Assembly: GCF_015694405.1 (NCBI RefSeq)
Contig: NZ_JADQDB010000011.1
Location: 1-64,000, forward strand
Length of the DNA: 64,000 nucleotides
Reading direction: 5' to 3'
Source: Pelagibacterium limicola
GTDB taxonomy: Bacteria; Pseudomonadota; Alphaproteobacteria; Rhizobiales; Devosiaceae
Both the position numbers and the translations under genes were made by a program. Numbering within the stretch: the stretch's first letter is position 1; the number at the start of each line of letters is the position of its first letter. The notes under the pieces were generated by a model that worked only from the letters and a program-made list of their open reading frames with translations, was not told where the DNA came from and ran no database searches. This document shows positions 19,665-27,117 of the stretch, one piece after another.

Positions 19665-19794
19665 TCCAACCGCATCCCTGAACCCCTGCCGGACCTACCA
19701 TAGCCAACACGACATGATAAGAGCGGATGCGCCGCATATAGTACTCGTCCCAGCACCGGCGGCAAGCAGCCGATCAAAAAGTGACGTTTACCCC

Positions 19795-19821
19795 TTGGCA
19801 TAATGCAGAAAGCCGGATAAT
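19795..19821 (+). promoter_or_regulatory. Candidate tRNA-Ser promoter
   Basis: TTGGCA at 19795-19800 and GATAAT at 19816-19821 (15-base gap, or 17 bases to TAATCG) lie just upstream of the tRNA. Spacing to the mature 5' end (19838) fits a short leader removed by RNase P. Confidence 0.4.
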
Positions 19822-19837
19822 CGAGCACTCGCAAAAT

Positions 19838-19927
19838 GGAGAGATGGCCGAGTGGTCGAAGGCGCACGCCTGGAAAGTGTGTAGGCGGGCAACCGTCTCG
19901 AGGGTTCGAATCCCTCTCTCTCCGCCA
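19838..19927 (+). tRNA. tRNA-Ser (anticodon GGA)
   Basis: A 90-nucleotide tRNA with acceptor arms GGAGAGA and TCTCTCC, discriminator G and an encoded CCA. The D-arm is TGGCCGAGTGGTCGAAGGC, the anticodon loop CTGGAAA holds GGA, the long variable arm is that of a class II tRNA, and the T-arm contains GGTTCGAATCC. It reads UCC and UCU codons. tRNA-Ser genes are frequent integration sites; the genes that follow are degraded. Confidence 0.97.
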
Positions 19928-20036
19928 TTTGCTTTTAACGGCAGTAACGCTTTGTTTTAGCTGATATTTTCGGATAGCACGGTGACGGCGGGGCCCATGA
20001 AAGTGCTCCAAAAAGCCCGCCTGATCGCAGCCTAAG

Positions 20037-20180
20037 CTACTTGCGTGGTACCGGCCAGGAAGGGGCAGGCGCAACACCTGGATCGCCCCTACCTGGAGGC
20101 TCCCCCTTAGGAGCAGAGTCGCCAGGGTGCGGACGAGGTGGAGACGGTCTGGGCGGGATCGGGAGAGGAGGCCTAAGCAT
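20037..20180 (-). CDS. Possible small proline-rich protein
   Basis: A 47-residue open frame beginning MLRPPLPIPPRPSPPRP and ending PSWPVPRK, with Pro at roughly one third of positions. Its ATG lies one base beyond the stop of the frameshifted membrane-protein gene, so it could be a coupled gene or a detached C-terminal tail. GC-rich antisense DNA can also give Pro-rich frames, so support is weak. Confidence 0.3.
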   Translation of the reverse strand: MLRPPLPIPPRPSPPRPHPGDSAPKGEPPGRGDPGVAPAPSWPVPRK

Positions 20181-20181
20181 A

Positions 20182-20632
20182 TCACTCGCCTATGTTGGTG
20201 AAGGCAACGGCACAGATTGCCAACGTACCTAAAGCAAAGAGCCAGAAACTCAAGGTGTTGAGCCTGCTGGTCCACATTCTGTGCTTGTTTACGGAGGGCT
20301 GCGCCTCGATATGCTTCCGGTATTCTGCATCGAGGTTCTGGATGTCGAGATTAGCTGCCTTCCATGCAGTCTGGTAGGAGCACAATTTGGTGAGAATTGA
20401 TGCGAGAATAGAAACCACGCAACTAGCAAGAGCCACTTGTGCAAAATGACGTCGGTGCCGTCTAGTTTATCTACAAAGGCAGTGAGAGGCCGAGGGCACC
20501 TGAAGCTAATGTAAGAAGGGCTTTATCAAACGTCCTGATATTGTGGCTGGAAAGTTCAGCAAGAGCTTTGCGCCGCTCGATGAAGCAGGCGTACTCCATT
20601 TCATCTTGGTCTAAACTCGACGCGTCCCTCAT
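20182..20632 (-). pseudogene. Frameshifted four-helix membrane protein
   Basis: Reading the minus strand from the ATG at 20632 gives MRDASSLDQDEMEYACFIERRKALAEL..., then FDKALLTLASGALGLSLPL and a stop. The protein clearly continues in a second frame (FVDKLDGTDVILHKW) and then in a third (LASCVVSILASILTK ... WTSRLNTLSFWLFALGTLAICAVAF). Together this reconstructs a family of small proteins with paired membrane segments and a coiled linker. Two single-base deletions, near CCTTT and near GGCTCTT, explain both shifts. Either real decay or homopolymer sequencing error is possible. Confidence 0.72.
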
Positions 20633-20665
20633 TGCAGCATCTTACCCGATTGGCCTCGGCCAAAG

Positions 20666-20826
20666 TCACCCCCCAGAAGCCACCGTGTGAATGGCGATGG
20701 TCGCGAACCCTAGGCCAGTCAGTAGGTCGTATTTGTGGAGCAGGCTGATGCCCCCCCTTTGCCCTCGATCATGTTACCGACAATCTGCCCTCCGAGTACA
20801 ACAGCAAAGCCGACCACCGGGCACAT
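20666..20826 (-). pseudogene. Possible frameshifted remnant of a membrane protein
   Basis: The minus strand reads CPVVGFAVVLGGQIVGNMIEGKG up to a run of seven G, then continues in the next frame as GISLLHKYDLLTGLGFATIAIHTV before a stop. Both parts look protein-like and hydrophobic, suggesting one small gene broken at the G-run. No family recognised. It lies 33 bases upstream of the other broken gene. Confidence 0.3.
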
Positions 20827-20905
20827 CAAGGCGGTCTACTCCCGGGCGACTTGATCGGGGGCGGTTCAGTCCGATTGCGCTTCGGACGCCAATCTGTGAA
20901 GGCCG

Positions 20906-21442
20906 TTATTCCAATGGGGCCCCTGTTGGGTCGACAACTCGTGATGACCTCCCAGGAGCGTTCGATAGACTACCCCCTTTAGGTCGATCGACAATTATGG
21001 CCGCCAGCAATAACGCCAGGGCAGAGACCGAGAATCCCGTACGCCAAATGTGCCAGTTCCACCACTGCGCCCGCAGGTCGCTCCAGCCTCCCGGAAGTGC
21101 ATCAGGAGACCACTCCATCACCAGATCATTGATCGGTTGACTGAAGAGCCGGGTGGTAATGCCGGCCGCGGCCATGAATAACAGAGCCACCAGATACAGC
21201 CAGAAAATGTACCCCTTGCCACGTGCCGACCAGACAAGAAAAAGTGTGAGCCCAATAGCTGCAAAACCCAGTGCTGGCAGCAGCACGTTCAGGCCGCGCA
21301 CGGCTCCCTGGTGCATTTCAACAAAGGTCGCCGGCGCGAACAAGGAAGGATCATATCCGCGCCAGATTCCAAAAACGCTTCCGGCGACGAGCGCAAAGAG
21401 CAGCGCAGCGAAATACTGGCAAAGCATGAGCCGAAGGTTCAT
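20906..21442 (-). CDS. DUF1772-like membrane protein
   Basis: A 178-residue protein with four hydrophobic segments (YFAALLFALVAGSVFGIW; VLLPALGFAAIGLTLFLVW; YIFWLYLVALLFMAAAGI; FSVSALALLLAAIIV). The conserved TRLFSQPINDLVMEWSPDALPGGWSDLRAQWWNWH is characteristic of the DUF1772/anthrone-oxygenase-like fold. The ATG at 21442 follows GGAGGATGAT, better than the one four codons upstream. It is divergent from a TetR gene across 63 bases with a palindrome, so it is probably that regulator's target. Confidence 0.78.
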   Translation of the reverse strand: MNLRLMLCQYFAALLFALVAGSVFGIWRGYDPSLFAPATFVEMHQGAVRGLNVLLPALGFAAIGLTLFLVWSARGKGYIFWLYLVALLFMAAAGITTRLFSQPINDLVMEWSPDALPGGWSDLRAQWWNWHIWRTGFSVSALALLLAAIIVDRPKGGSLSNAPGRSSRVVDPTGAPLE

Positions 21443-21489
21443 ATCATCCTCCATACCAGGCTGGGCGCTGGCGAAATATTCAATACTGC

Positions 21490-21500
21490 GATACTGTATC
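21490..21500. promoter_or_regulatory. Candidate TetR operator
   Basis: GATACTGTATC is a perfect 11-base inverted repeat centred on T, 6 bases before the TetR ATG and inside the divergent spacer. An ATACTG repeat lies just to its left. Typical position for an autoregulatory TetR site. Confidence 0.5.
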
Positions 21501-21505
21501 CAAAT

Positions 21506-22156
21506 ATGAGCGATGTAAAGTCACAAAAACGGCGCTATCAGTCGGACCTTCGCAAGGCACAGGCTGCCGAGACTCGCGAGGCCATGCTCACGGCGGCTGA
21601 TGACCTTTTTAGGCGGAGGGGGTGGGTAGCTGCCACGATCGCCGACATCGCGGCCGCGTCACGCGTTTCCAAAGAGACCGTCTATGCGGTCTTTAGGAAC
21701 AAGAAGGCAGTCCTGCGGGAACTGATCGTCCGCGCCGTCCGTGGCACGGACCCGAAAACCCCGCTGATCCAGCAGGAGGCGACACGTAGTATTGCCAAGG
21801 AGGCGGATCAGGCGCGGCAGATAGAGTTGTTCGCAGCCGGGATTGCTAAAGTGCTCGAGCGGGTGGCGCCGTTGATGGATGTGGCACGGGCTGCTGCGGA
21901 AACCGATCAGGCCATGGCCAAGCTCTACGAGGAACTTCAACGCGGGCGGCTGAACAACCTCGAATGGTTTGCCAATGCACTGGCGCGCACCGGCCCGCTG
22001 AGAGACAACATGGATCCGGGCGCAGCCGGACGCATCATCTGGCGGCTAGCCAGTCCCGATCTCTTCATGCTGATAAGGAACGTCGAAGGCGCTTCCCAAG
22101 AGACTTATGTCGATTGGCTGGCAACAAGCCTGAAGCTTCTGCTCCTTACCCGCTAA
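21506..22156 (+). CDS. TetR/AcrR-family regulator
   Basis: A 216-residue repressor. The N-terminal HTH is ETREAMLTAADDLFRRRGWVAATIADIAAASRVSKETVYAVFRNKKAVL (about 23-71). The C-terminal ligand domain is all-helical with no recognised subfamily. The ATG at 21506 is used because upstream codons overlap the divergent promoter region and the neighbour's start. It likely controls the divergent DUF1772-like gene and itself; the downstream metal-type ABC operon is another possible target. Confidence 0.88.
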   Translation: MSDVKSQKRRYQSDLRKAQAAETREAMLTAADDLFRRRGWVAATIADIAAASRVSKETVYAVFRNKKAVLRELIVRAVRGTDPKTPLIQQEATRSIAKEADQARQIELFAAGIAKVLERVAPLMDVARAAAETDQAMAKLYEELQRGRLNNLEWFANALARTGPLRDNMDPGAAGRIIWRLASPDLFMLIRNVEGASQETYVDWLATSLKLLLLTR

Positions 22157-22212
22157 ACCGGGCGAAAGTGCCAATCGGCAACGCCATGCTGACCGAAGAG
22201 TATCCTCGTTTT

Positions 22213-22235
22213 AAGTTGACAATGATATTCAACTT
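22213..22235. promoter_or_regulatory. Candidate operator/promoter of the metal-type ABC operon
   Basis: AAGTTGA (22213-22219) and TCAACTT (22229-22235) form an inverted repeat around CAATGATAT. It overlaps TTGACA and a TATAAA-like element, and its core TGACAATGATATTCA is near-palindromic and recalls a Fur-type box. It lies 40 bases before the first gene, so binding would block transcription. Confidence 0.5.
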
Positions 22236-22274
22236 TATAAAAGAGGAGTTGTTTAATCATATTTCGGTGCGCTT

Positions 22275-23366
22275 ATGTCTCCCGCTAATTCCCTCTCTTG
22301 TGCCGGCGCTGCCGCGCTCACCTTCGCCCTCTTATCCACCGCAGCGGCCTATGCGCAGTCGATCGAGATCGTCGACCAGGAGAACCGCACGATCACCCTC
22401 CCCCGGCCTGCGGAGCGGATCGTCACCATCCCCATGCCGATGGCCTCAGGCGTCATTGCGATCGACGGATCGGCGGACAAGCTTGTGGGCATGAACCCGC
22501 TATCGCTGACCGCCATCCAAGAGGGCATTCTGGGGCGCATCTTCCCCGAGGCACTGTCGATCACCGACGCGGTGACGGCGACCAATTTCGTGCCCAATGT
22601 CGAGGCGCTCGCAGCGGCAAATCCCGATCTCGTAATTCAGTGGGGTGGGCGCGGTCCCGAAATCGTTGATCCGATCCTCAATGCAGGTCTCAACGCGCTG
22701 CTGATCGTTTACGGCAACGAGACCAACACCCGCGACTATATGAGCAATGTCGCCACCGCGATCGGCAAACCCGAACGCATCGAGGCACTGGTCGACTGGC
22801 GCGAACGAGTGCAACAGGAAATCGCAGCTACCACAGAAGGGTTGTCGGACGACGAACGTCCCAACGTGCTTTATCTGGGCCGCTCGCTTTCCGATATCAC
22901 GGCCTCGGGCGCGCCCAACAACTACAACAACTGGTATATCGAGCTTGCGGGCGGCAAGAATGCCGCGGCCGAACTTGAAGGCAACCAGTCGATCAACCGC
23001 GAGCAGATCGCGCAATGGAATCCCGATGTCATCCTGCTCAATTCCTTTGAGCCCGAACTCGACGTTTCCTGGGTTTACGACGATCCGATCCTGTCGCTGA
23101 CCACAGCCGCGCAGGAAGGCCGGGTCTACAAGATGCCGCTGGGCGGCTATCGCTGGGATCCCCCCAACCAGGAATCGCCGCTGACCTGGATGTGGCTGGC
23201 CGAGTTGCTGCACCCCGATCTGTTCGATTTCGATCTCCGCTCGGAAATGGTCGAAGCCTACCAGGTCCTCTACAACCATGCGCTGACCGATGCCGATATC
23301 GACGAGATCCTCTGGGTTTCCTTCCAGGGCGACGGGGCTGGCTATGACCAGTTCCTTGCCGACTAG
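22275..23366 (+). CDS. Metal/siderophore-type ABC transporter solute-binding protein
   Basis: A 363-residue periplasmic binding protein of the TroA-like/FecB class. The signal peptide ends near AYAQ (about residue 28). The mature protein begins IEIVDQENRTITLPRPAERIVTI and contains the family's VPNVEALAAANPDLVIQW and INREQIAQWNPDVILLNSF. Ligands of this class include ferric siderophores, heme, cobalamin and oxyanion metals; this one cannot be specified. It is the first gene of a six-gene rightward unit and is preceded by a Fur-like inverted repeat. Confidence 0.88.
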   Translation: MSPANSLSCAGAAALTFALLSTAAAYAQSIEIVDQENRTITLPRPAERIVTIPMPMASGVIAIDGSADKLVGMNPLSLTAIQEGILGRIFPEALSITDAVTATNFVPNVEALAAANPDLVIQWGGRGPEIVDPILNAGLNALLIVYGNETNTRDYMSNVATAIGKPERIEALVDWRERVQQEIAATTEGLSDDERPNVLYLGRSLSDITASGAPNNYNNWYIELAGGKNAAAELEGNQSINREQIAQWNPDVILLNSFEPELDVSWVYDDPILSLTTAAQEGRVYKMPLGGYRWDPPNQESPLTWMWLAELLHPDLFDFDLRSEMVEAYQVLYNHALTDADIDEILWVSFQGDGAGYDQFLAD

Positions 23367-23375
23367 GCCGGGACG

Positions 23376-24437
23376 ATGACCGATGCCACGCTGGGGCCGG
23401 CGCAATCGCGCCGCCCCTTCGGGATATCTGCCACTGCTCTCGTCTTTGCGGGGATGGGCGCCTTCACCCTTCTCAACATCGTCATTGCCATATGTGTCGG
23501 ACGCTATGGCGTGCCGGTCGGTCGGGCGCTCGAAATCGTTGCACACGCAACGCTCAATCCGGGCGCCGAGCTTTCGGAAATCGACGAGCGGATCGTCTGG
23601 CTTGTCCGAACCCCGCGCGTGCTGCTCGCTGCGCTGTGCGGTGCCGGGCTCGCGGTTTCGGGTGCCGCGCTGCAAGGCGTGTTCCGCAATCCGCTCGTGT
23701 CCCCGCAGGTGCTGGGCATATCGCAAGGCGCGGCCTTCGGGGGCGCGCTGGCGATCTCGCTGGGCATCTGGGGCGCACCGCTGCTGATCATGGTCTTCCT
23801 GTTCGGGCTTTCGGCGCTGGCGATGGTCGGGTTCATCGCGCGGATCGACGGGCGCACCGAAATCATAACGGTGATCCTGTCGGGCATGGTGGTAGGAGCA
23901 CTGTTTTCGGCCTTTGTCTCGTTGCTGCAATATTTTGCTGACCCCAATTCCTCGCTTCCCGCCATTGTCTACTGGCTCATGGGATCGTTCGCCACAGCCA
24001 CCTGGGAGCGTGTCGGCATTGCAGCGCCTGGCATGGCGATCGGTGTGTTTCTGCTGTGGTCGCTGCGGTTCCGGCTCAACATTCTCTCGCTTGACGATGC
24101 CGAGGCGCGCAGCCTTGGTGCCCGGCCCGATCTGGAGCGCTGGATCATCTTTGTATTGGTCGCGCTGGTCGTTGGCTCGCAGGTCGCAGTTTCGGGTGTC
24201 GTGGGCTGGATTGGGCTGGTCATCCCTCATGCCTGTCGTCTCATGGTCGGTTATGACCATCGCAAGCTCATCCCGGCCTCCATCATCGCCGGGGCCGGAT
24301 ACATGGTGCTGATCGACACGCTGGCACGCACCATGACTACAGCGGAAATACCGCTCGGGGTGCTGACGGCCATCGTCGGAGCGCCCGTCTTTGCCCTGCT
24401 TTTACGTCACCATTATCGCGAGAAGGGTTCGAAATGA
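23376..24437 (+). CDS. FecCD-family ABC permease
   Basis: A 353-residue permease with about ten hydrophobic segments. FecCD hallmarks are RTPRVLLAALCGAGLAVSGAALQGVFRNPLVSPQVLGISQGAAFG near 80-120 and GVVGWIGLVIPHACRLMVGYDHRKLIP near 270-295. It forms the homodimeric channel of a siderophore-, heme- or cobalamin-type importer. The gene starts 9 bases after the binding-protein stop and overlaps the ATPase gene by 4 bases. Confidence 0.93.
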   Translation: MTDATLGPAQSRRPFGISATALVFAGMGAFTLLNIVIAICVGRYGVPVGRALEIVAHATLNPGAELSEIDERIVWLVRTPRVLLAALCGAGLAVSGAALQGVFRNPLVSPQVLGISQGAAFGGALAISLGIWGAPLLIMVFLFGLSALAMVGFIARIDGRTEIITVILSGMVVGALFSAFVSLLQYFADPNSSLPAIVYWLMGSFATATWERVGIAAPGMAIGVFLLWSLRFRLNILSLDDAEARSLGARPDLERWIIFVLVALVVGSQVAVSGVVGWIGLVIPHACRLMVGYDHRKLIPASIIAGAGYMVLIDTLARTMTTAEIPLGVLTAIVGAPVFALLLRHHYREKGSK

Positions 24438-25189
24438 TCGGACTTGAAAATGCGTCGGTTGCCTTTGGCAAGCGAACGGTCCTCGACAAGCTCAACTTCA
24501 ACGTGCCGCGCGGGCAATGCATGGCCATTCTCGGCCCCAACGGCCGCGGCAAGACCACCGCGCTGCGGGCTATGCTGGGATTCCAGCCCTTGGCCAGTGG
24601 CTCCCGGGTCGCTCCCCAAGTCGTGGGGTACGTGCCGCAGTATGCTTCTGCCAGCCAGAGCTATTCGGTACGCGAAGTTGTGGTGATGGGACGCGCGACG
24701 GGGCTCGGGCTTTTCGGCCAGCCCCGGCTTGGCGATTATGCCGCCGCAGACAGCGCACTCGAGCGCGTGGGGGCAGAACGGTTTTCAGGCGAGCGATTCG
24801 ACCGGCTTTCTGGCGGCGAGCGCCAGCTTGTGCTGCTGGCACGCGCGCTGGCGACAGGGTCGGACGTGCTGGTACTGGATGAGCCAGGCTCGGCGCTAGA
24901 TCTTGCCAATCAGCAGCGCCTGCTAGTGATGCTCGACGGTTTACGCCAGCAGCGCGACAAGGCAATCGTCTTTACCACCCACGACCCCAATCATGCCCTC
25001 GCTGCCGCCGACACCGCGCTATTGATGATGCCCGACGGTCCGGCTCTTTTCGGCCCAGTCGAAGAGATGATCGCGCCGGCCCCGCTCGAAGCGCTTTATG
25101 GCGTGCCGATGAGGTTGGTCGAGATGGAGGCGGGCAAGGGCCGTACCCGCGCCGTACTGCCCGCCTTTGCAGGAAGACGCGCGGCATGA
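24434..25189 (+). CDS. ABC ATPase of the FecCD-type importer
   Basis: A 251-residue ATPase. Walker A is GPNGRGKTT at 34-42, with Arg where Ser is usual, signature LSGGE at 125-129, Walker B VLVLDEP with Glu150, and an H-loop in TTHDPNHAL. It energises uptake with the FecCD permease. Both ends overlap the neighbouring genes by ATGA, coupling its translation to the permease before it and the uncharacterised protein after it. Confidence 0.93.
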   Translation: MIGLENASVAFGKRTVLDKLNFNVPRGQCMAILGPNGRGKTTALRAMLGFQPLASGSRVAPQVVGYVPQYASASQSYSVREVVVMGRATGLGLFGQPRLGDYAAADSALERVGAERFSGERFDRLSGGERQLVLLARALATGSDVLVLDEPGSALDLANQQRLLVMLDGLRQQRDKAIVFTTHDPNHALAAADTALLMMPDGPALFGPVEEMIAPAPLEALYGVPMRLVEMEAGKGRTRAVLPAFAGRRAA

Positions 25190-25785
25190 GCGTTCTGTTT
25201 GTCCATTCCCACTATGGCGAGCCGGGGCGAGGTTGGCAGGCACTGGCCGATGAGGGCAGGCTCACCATTGTGCGCGAGCGCGAATTGTCCCCAGAACATT
25301 TCGCAACCACACAGGGCATTGTTACCACCACGCATCTCGATCAGATCGGGTTCATGGGCTGGAAGGATGAGATTGCGGCTCTCTTCACGCGCGGGGGCAG
25401 CTGGTTTTTCAACGGCCACACCTTGAAGCCGTTCGTTGACGGGCTTAGCACCTACCGTCCACTTGGAAGTCCCAAGCGTGCCGACCTCAGGCTCACCCGG
25501 CTTTTCGAACACCCGATCTACCAAGGGATTCCGCAAGGTGATCTCGAGGAAAACAAGGGTGTGGCCGGATTCTACGGGCGGGGTCACAACCCGATGCCGG
25601 CGGGTGGGACGGCGGTCAACGGTATCAGCGCGGCGTTGCTGCCCATTGACTGGGAGTGGCGATTGCCCGGCGGTGGCAGGATGTTCTCGCACGCCGGGAA
25701 CGATCTGGGTGGCATGGGCGCCGACGCCGGACACAGCGGCGTCCTGACCCGGCGTATTGCCGCTTGGGCGGCAGGGGAGATTTGA
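25186..25785 (+). CDS. Uncharacterised GATase/ThuA-like protein coupled to the importer
   Basis: A 199-residue soluble protein, not assigned with certainty. It resembles the flavodoxin-like glutamine-amidotransferase/ThuA fold: an N-terminal strand SVLFVHSHYG, a glycine turn RGGSWFFNGHTLKPFVDGL near 70, HPIYQGIPQGDL typical of ThuA-like proteins near 110, and a C-terminal GGGRMFSHAGNDLGGMG. No signal peptide. Its ATG overlaps the ATPase stop, so it is made with the transporter. Possible roles are processing the imported ligand or sensing it. The paired protein that follows has the same general look. Confidence 0.6.
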   Translation: MSVLFVHSHYGEPGRGWQALADEGRLTIVRERELSPEHFATTQGIVTTTHLDQIGFMGWKDEIAALFTRGGSWFFNGHTLKPFVDGLSTYRPLGSPKRADLRLTRLFEHPIYQGIPQGDLEENKGVAGFYGRGHNPMPAGGTAVNGISAALLPIDWEWRLPGGGRMFSHAGNDLGGMGADAGHSGVLTRRIAAWAAGEI

Positions 25786-25787
25786 GC

Positions 25788-26429
25788 ATGAAAGTCCTCG
25801 CCGTACATCCAGGCACCTATTATCACATCGAAAGCCTCGAAGGGCCGCGCTATGGCGGATACTTCGATGAGTTCGTGCGGCCTGAAGATCTGGGTGACGT
25901 GGAACTCGATGATTTCGACGTCGTGCTCGTCCCCTGCCGGACGCCCGCAGACCGCATGGCAAAAAATTCCGCACAGTTGCGCGCCTATCTCGACAAGGGG
26001 GGCACGATCATCGCGACCGGGGAAAGCGACAGCCATCTCTGGCTGCCGGGCATAAGGTTCACCCCCCAGCCGACCAATTTCTGGTGGTGGCTGACGCCGG
26101 GCGCCGACCTTGGCGTACGCATTGCCGATCCCAACCATCCGCTGTTCGCGCGGTTGGCGCAGCGCGACATCACCTGGCACCTGCATGGCTGGTTCGACGC
26201 GCCGGACGGGGCCGAGGTGCTCGCCGTCAACGATGACGGCAAGCCGATCCTCTATATCGACGGGGTCACGACCAAGGGTCGCATGGTGGTCACCTCGCTC
26301 GATCCCTTCTACCACCATGGCAGCCATTTCATGCCGGCAACGACACGGTTTCTCGATGGGTTCCTCCCGTGGATGCGCACTCATCTGGTCCGGAATTCCA
26401 AAGCACACGAAAGGGTCGCCGCACTATGA
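25788..26429 (+). CDS. Second uncharacterised GATase-like protein
   Basis: A 213-residue soluble protein with a class-I glutamine-amidotransferase-like layout. VLAVHPGTYYHIESLEGPRYGGYFDEF is followed by DFDVVLVPCRTPADRM, in which the Cys sits at a nucleophile-elbow-like turn, then LRAYLDKGGTIIATGESDSHLWLPG. A C-terminal half contains FYHHGSHFMPATTRFLDGF. The start at 25788 follows the previous stop by 2 bases, and the end overlaps the next gene. It may be a paralogue or a partner of the protein before it. The function is unknown, and the catalytic His/Glu of true amidotransferases cannot be placed. Confidence 0.58.
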   Translation: MKVLAVHPGTYYHIESLEGPRYGGYFDEFVRPEDLGDVELDDFDVVLVPCRTPADRMAKNSAQLRAYLDKGGTIIATGESDSHLWLPGIRFTPQPTNFWWWLTPGADLGVRIADPNHPLFARLAQRDITWHLHGWFDAPDGAEVLAVNDDGKPILYIDGVTTKGRMVVTSLDPFYHHGSHFMPATTRFLDGFLPWMRTHLVRNSKAHERVAAL

Positions 26430-26926
26430 CAACGCTCACCGTTGCCGAGGACGGCAAGGTCCTCCATTTCTCCTATGACGACCTGATGCGCTATCATGGG
26501 TTCGGTTTTCCCGGCGGAGTGGCGCATGGACTAAAAGTGCTCGAGCGCGCACTGCCGCTCCTGAGTCCGGACGAACCCGCCGAAAGGCGCGAAATCTCGA
26601 TTCGTACGCCGTTCCGGGGCCCTGGTGCGCGCGACGCCTTCGAGATCGTTACACGCAGCCTGACCGAAGGACGTTACAGCGTCGAGGCAGACCTTGCCCA
26701 GCCGGAGCGCGGGGAAACGCTCAAGGGTTACGTCTTTATTCTCAGCTACCGGGACAAGACCGTTCGTCTGCGCATCCGCGAAGGGATTGTGCGCGAGGAG
26801 TTCATTTTTCTTGGGCGCAAACCGGATCGCACGGCTGAAGAGACCATCCGCCTCACCGAATTGAAGCAGGACATGGCAGAACGCCTGCTGGCATTGCCGG
26901 CGACGGATATCTATGACCCGTTCTGA
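26426..26926 (+). CDS. Uncharacterised protein, possibly degenerate FmdE-like
   Basis: A 166-residue soluble protein with no cysteine at all. The N-terminal LMRYHGFGFPGGVAHGLKVLERALPLL and the later GPGARDAFEIVTRSLTEGRYSVEADL ... RGETLKGYVFIL recall the FmdE domain, with HGFGFPG in place of HGHxCPG and ARDA in place of CxDA; the metal-binding Cys positions are replaced. A conserved role as a metal or pterin-cofactor handling domain is therefore only a guess. It is the last gene of the six-gene unit, coupled by ATGA to the gene before it. Confidence 0.55.
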   Translation: MTTLTVAEDGKVLHFSYDDLMRYHGFGFPGGVAHGLKVLERALPLLSPDEPAERREISIRTPFRGPGARDAFEIVTRSLTEGRYSVEADLAQPERGETLKGYVFILSYRDKTVRLRIREGIVREEFIFLGRKPDRTAEETIRLTELKQDMAERLLALPATDIYDPF

Positions 26927-27117
26927 CCACGAGACCATGAGACCATGAGACCGCACGCTTCACGTCCTGACGGGTGATGCTCTCGTGCCGTCTCACCGCC
27001 CCTTTCCTTGTCGGCATATTGCCTTGTCGCCAGGTCTCCAAGAAATATCGCCTTGCCGGACCTAACGCGGGCACAGTAATATTTATCAAATGTTAAGCCG
27101 TGGGGGCGGCGTGGATC

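Noticed and set aside
20691-21140. Plus-strand open frame opposite the DUF1772-like gene
   Set aside because: Low-complexity R/P/S-rich translation; the minus strand here has protein-like sequence instead.
22500-24260. Open frame of 586 codons on the minus strand
   Set aside because: It is antisense to the FecB/FecC-type genes and rich in R, D, H and Q without any recognisable fold.
26931-26952. Tandem GAGACCAT repeat after the FmdE-like gene
   Set aside because: Only two and a half copies, not symmetrical and without a nearby element; too little to call a regulatory site.
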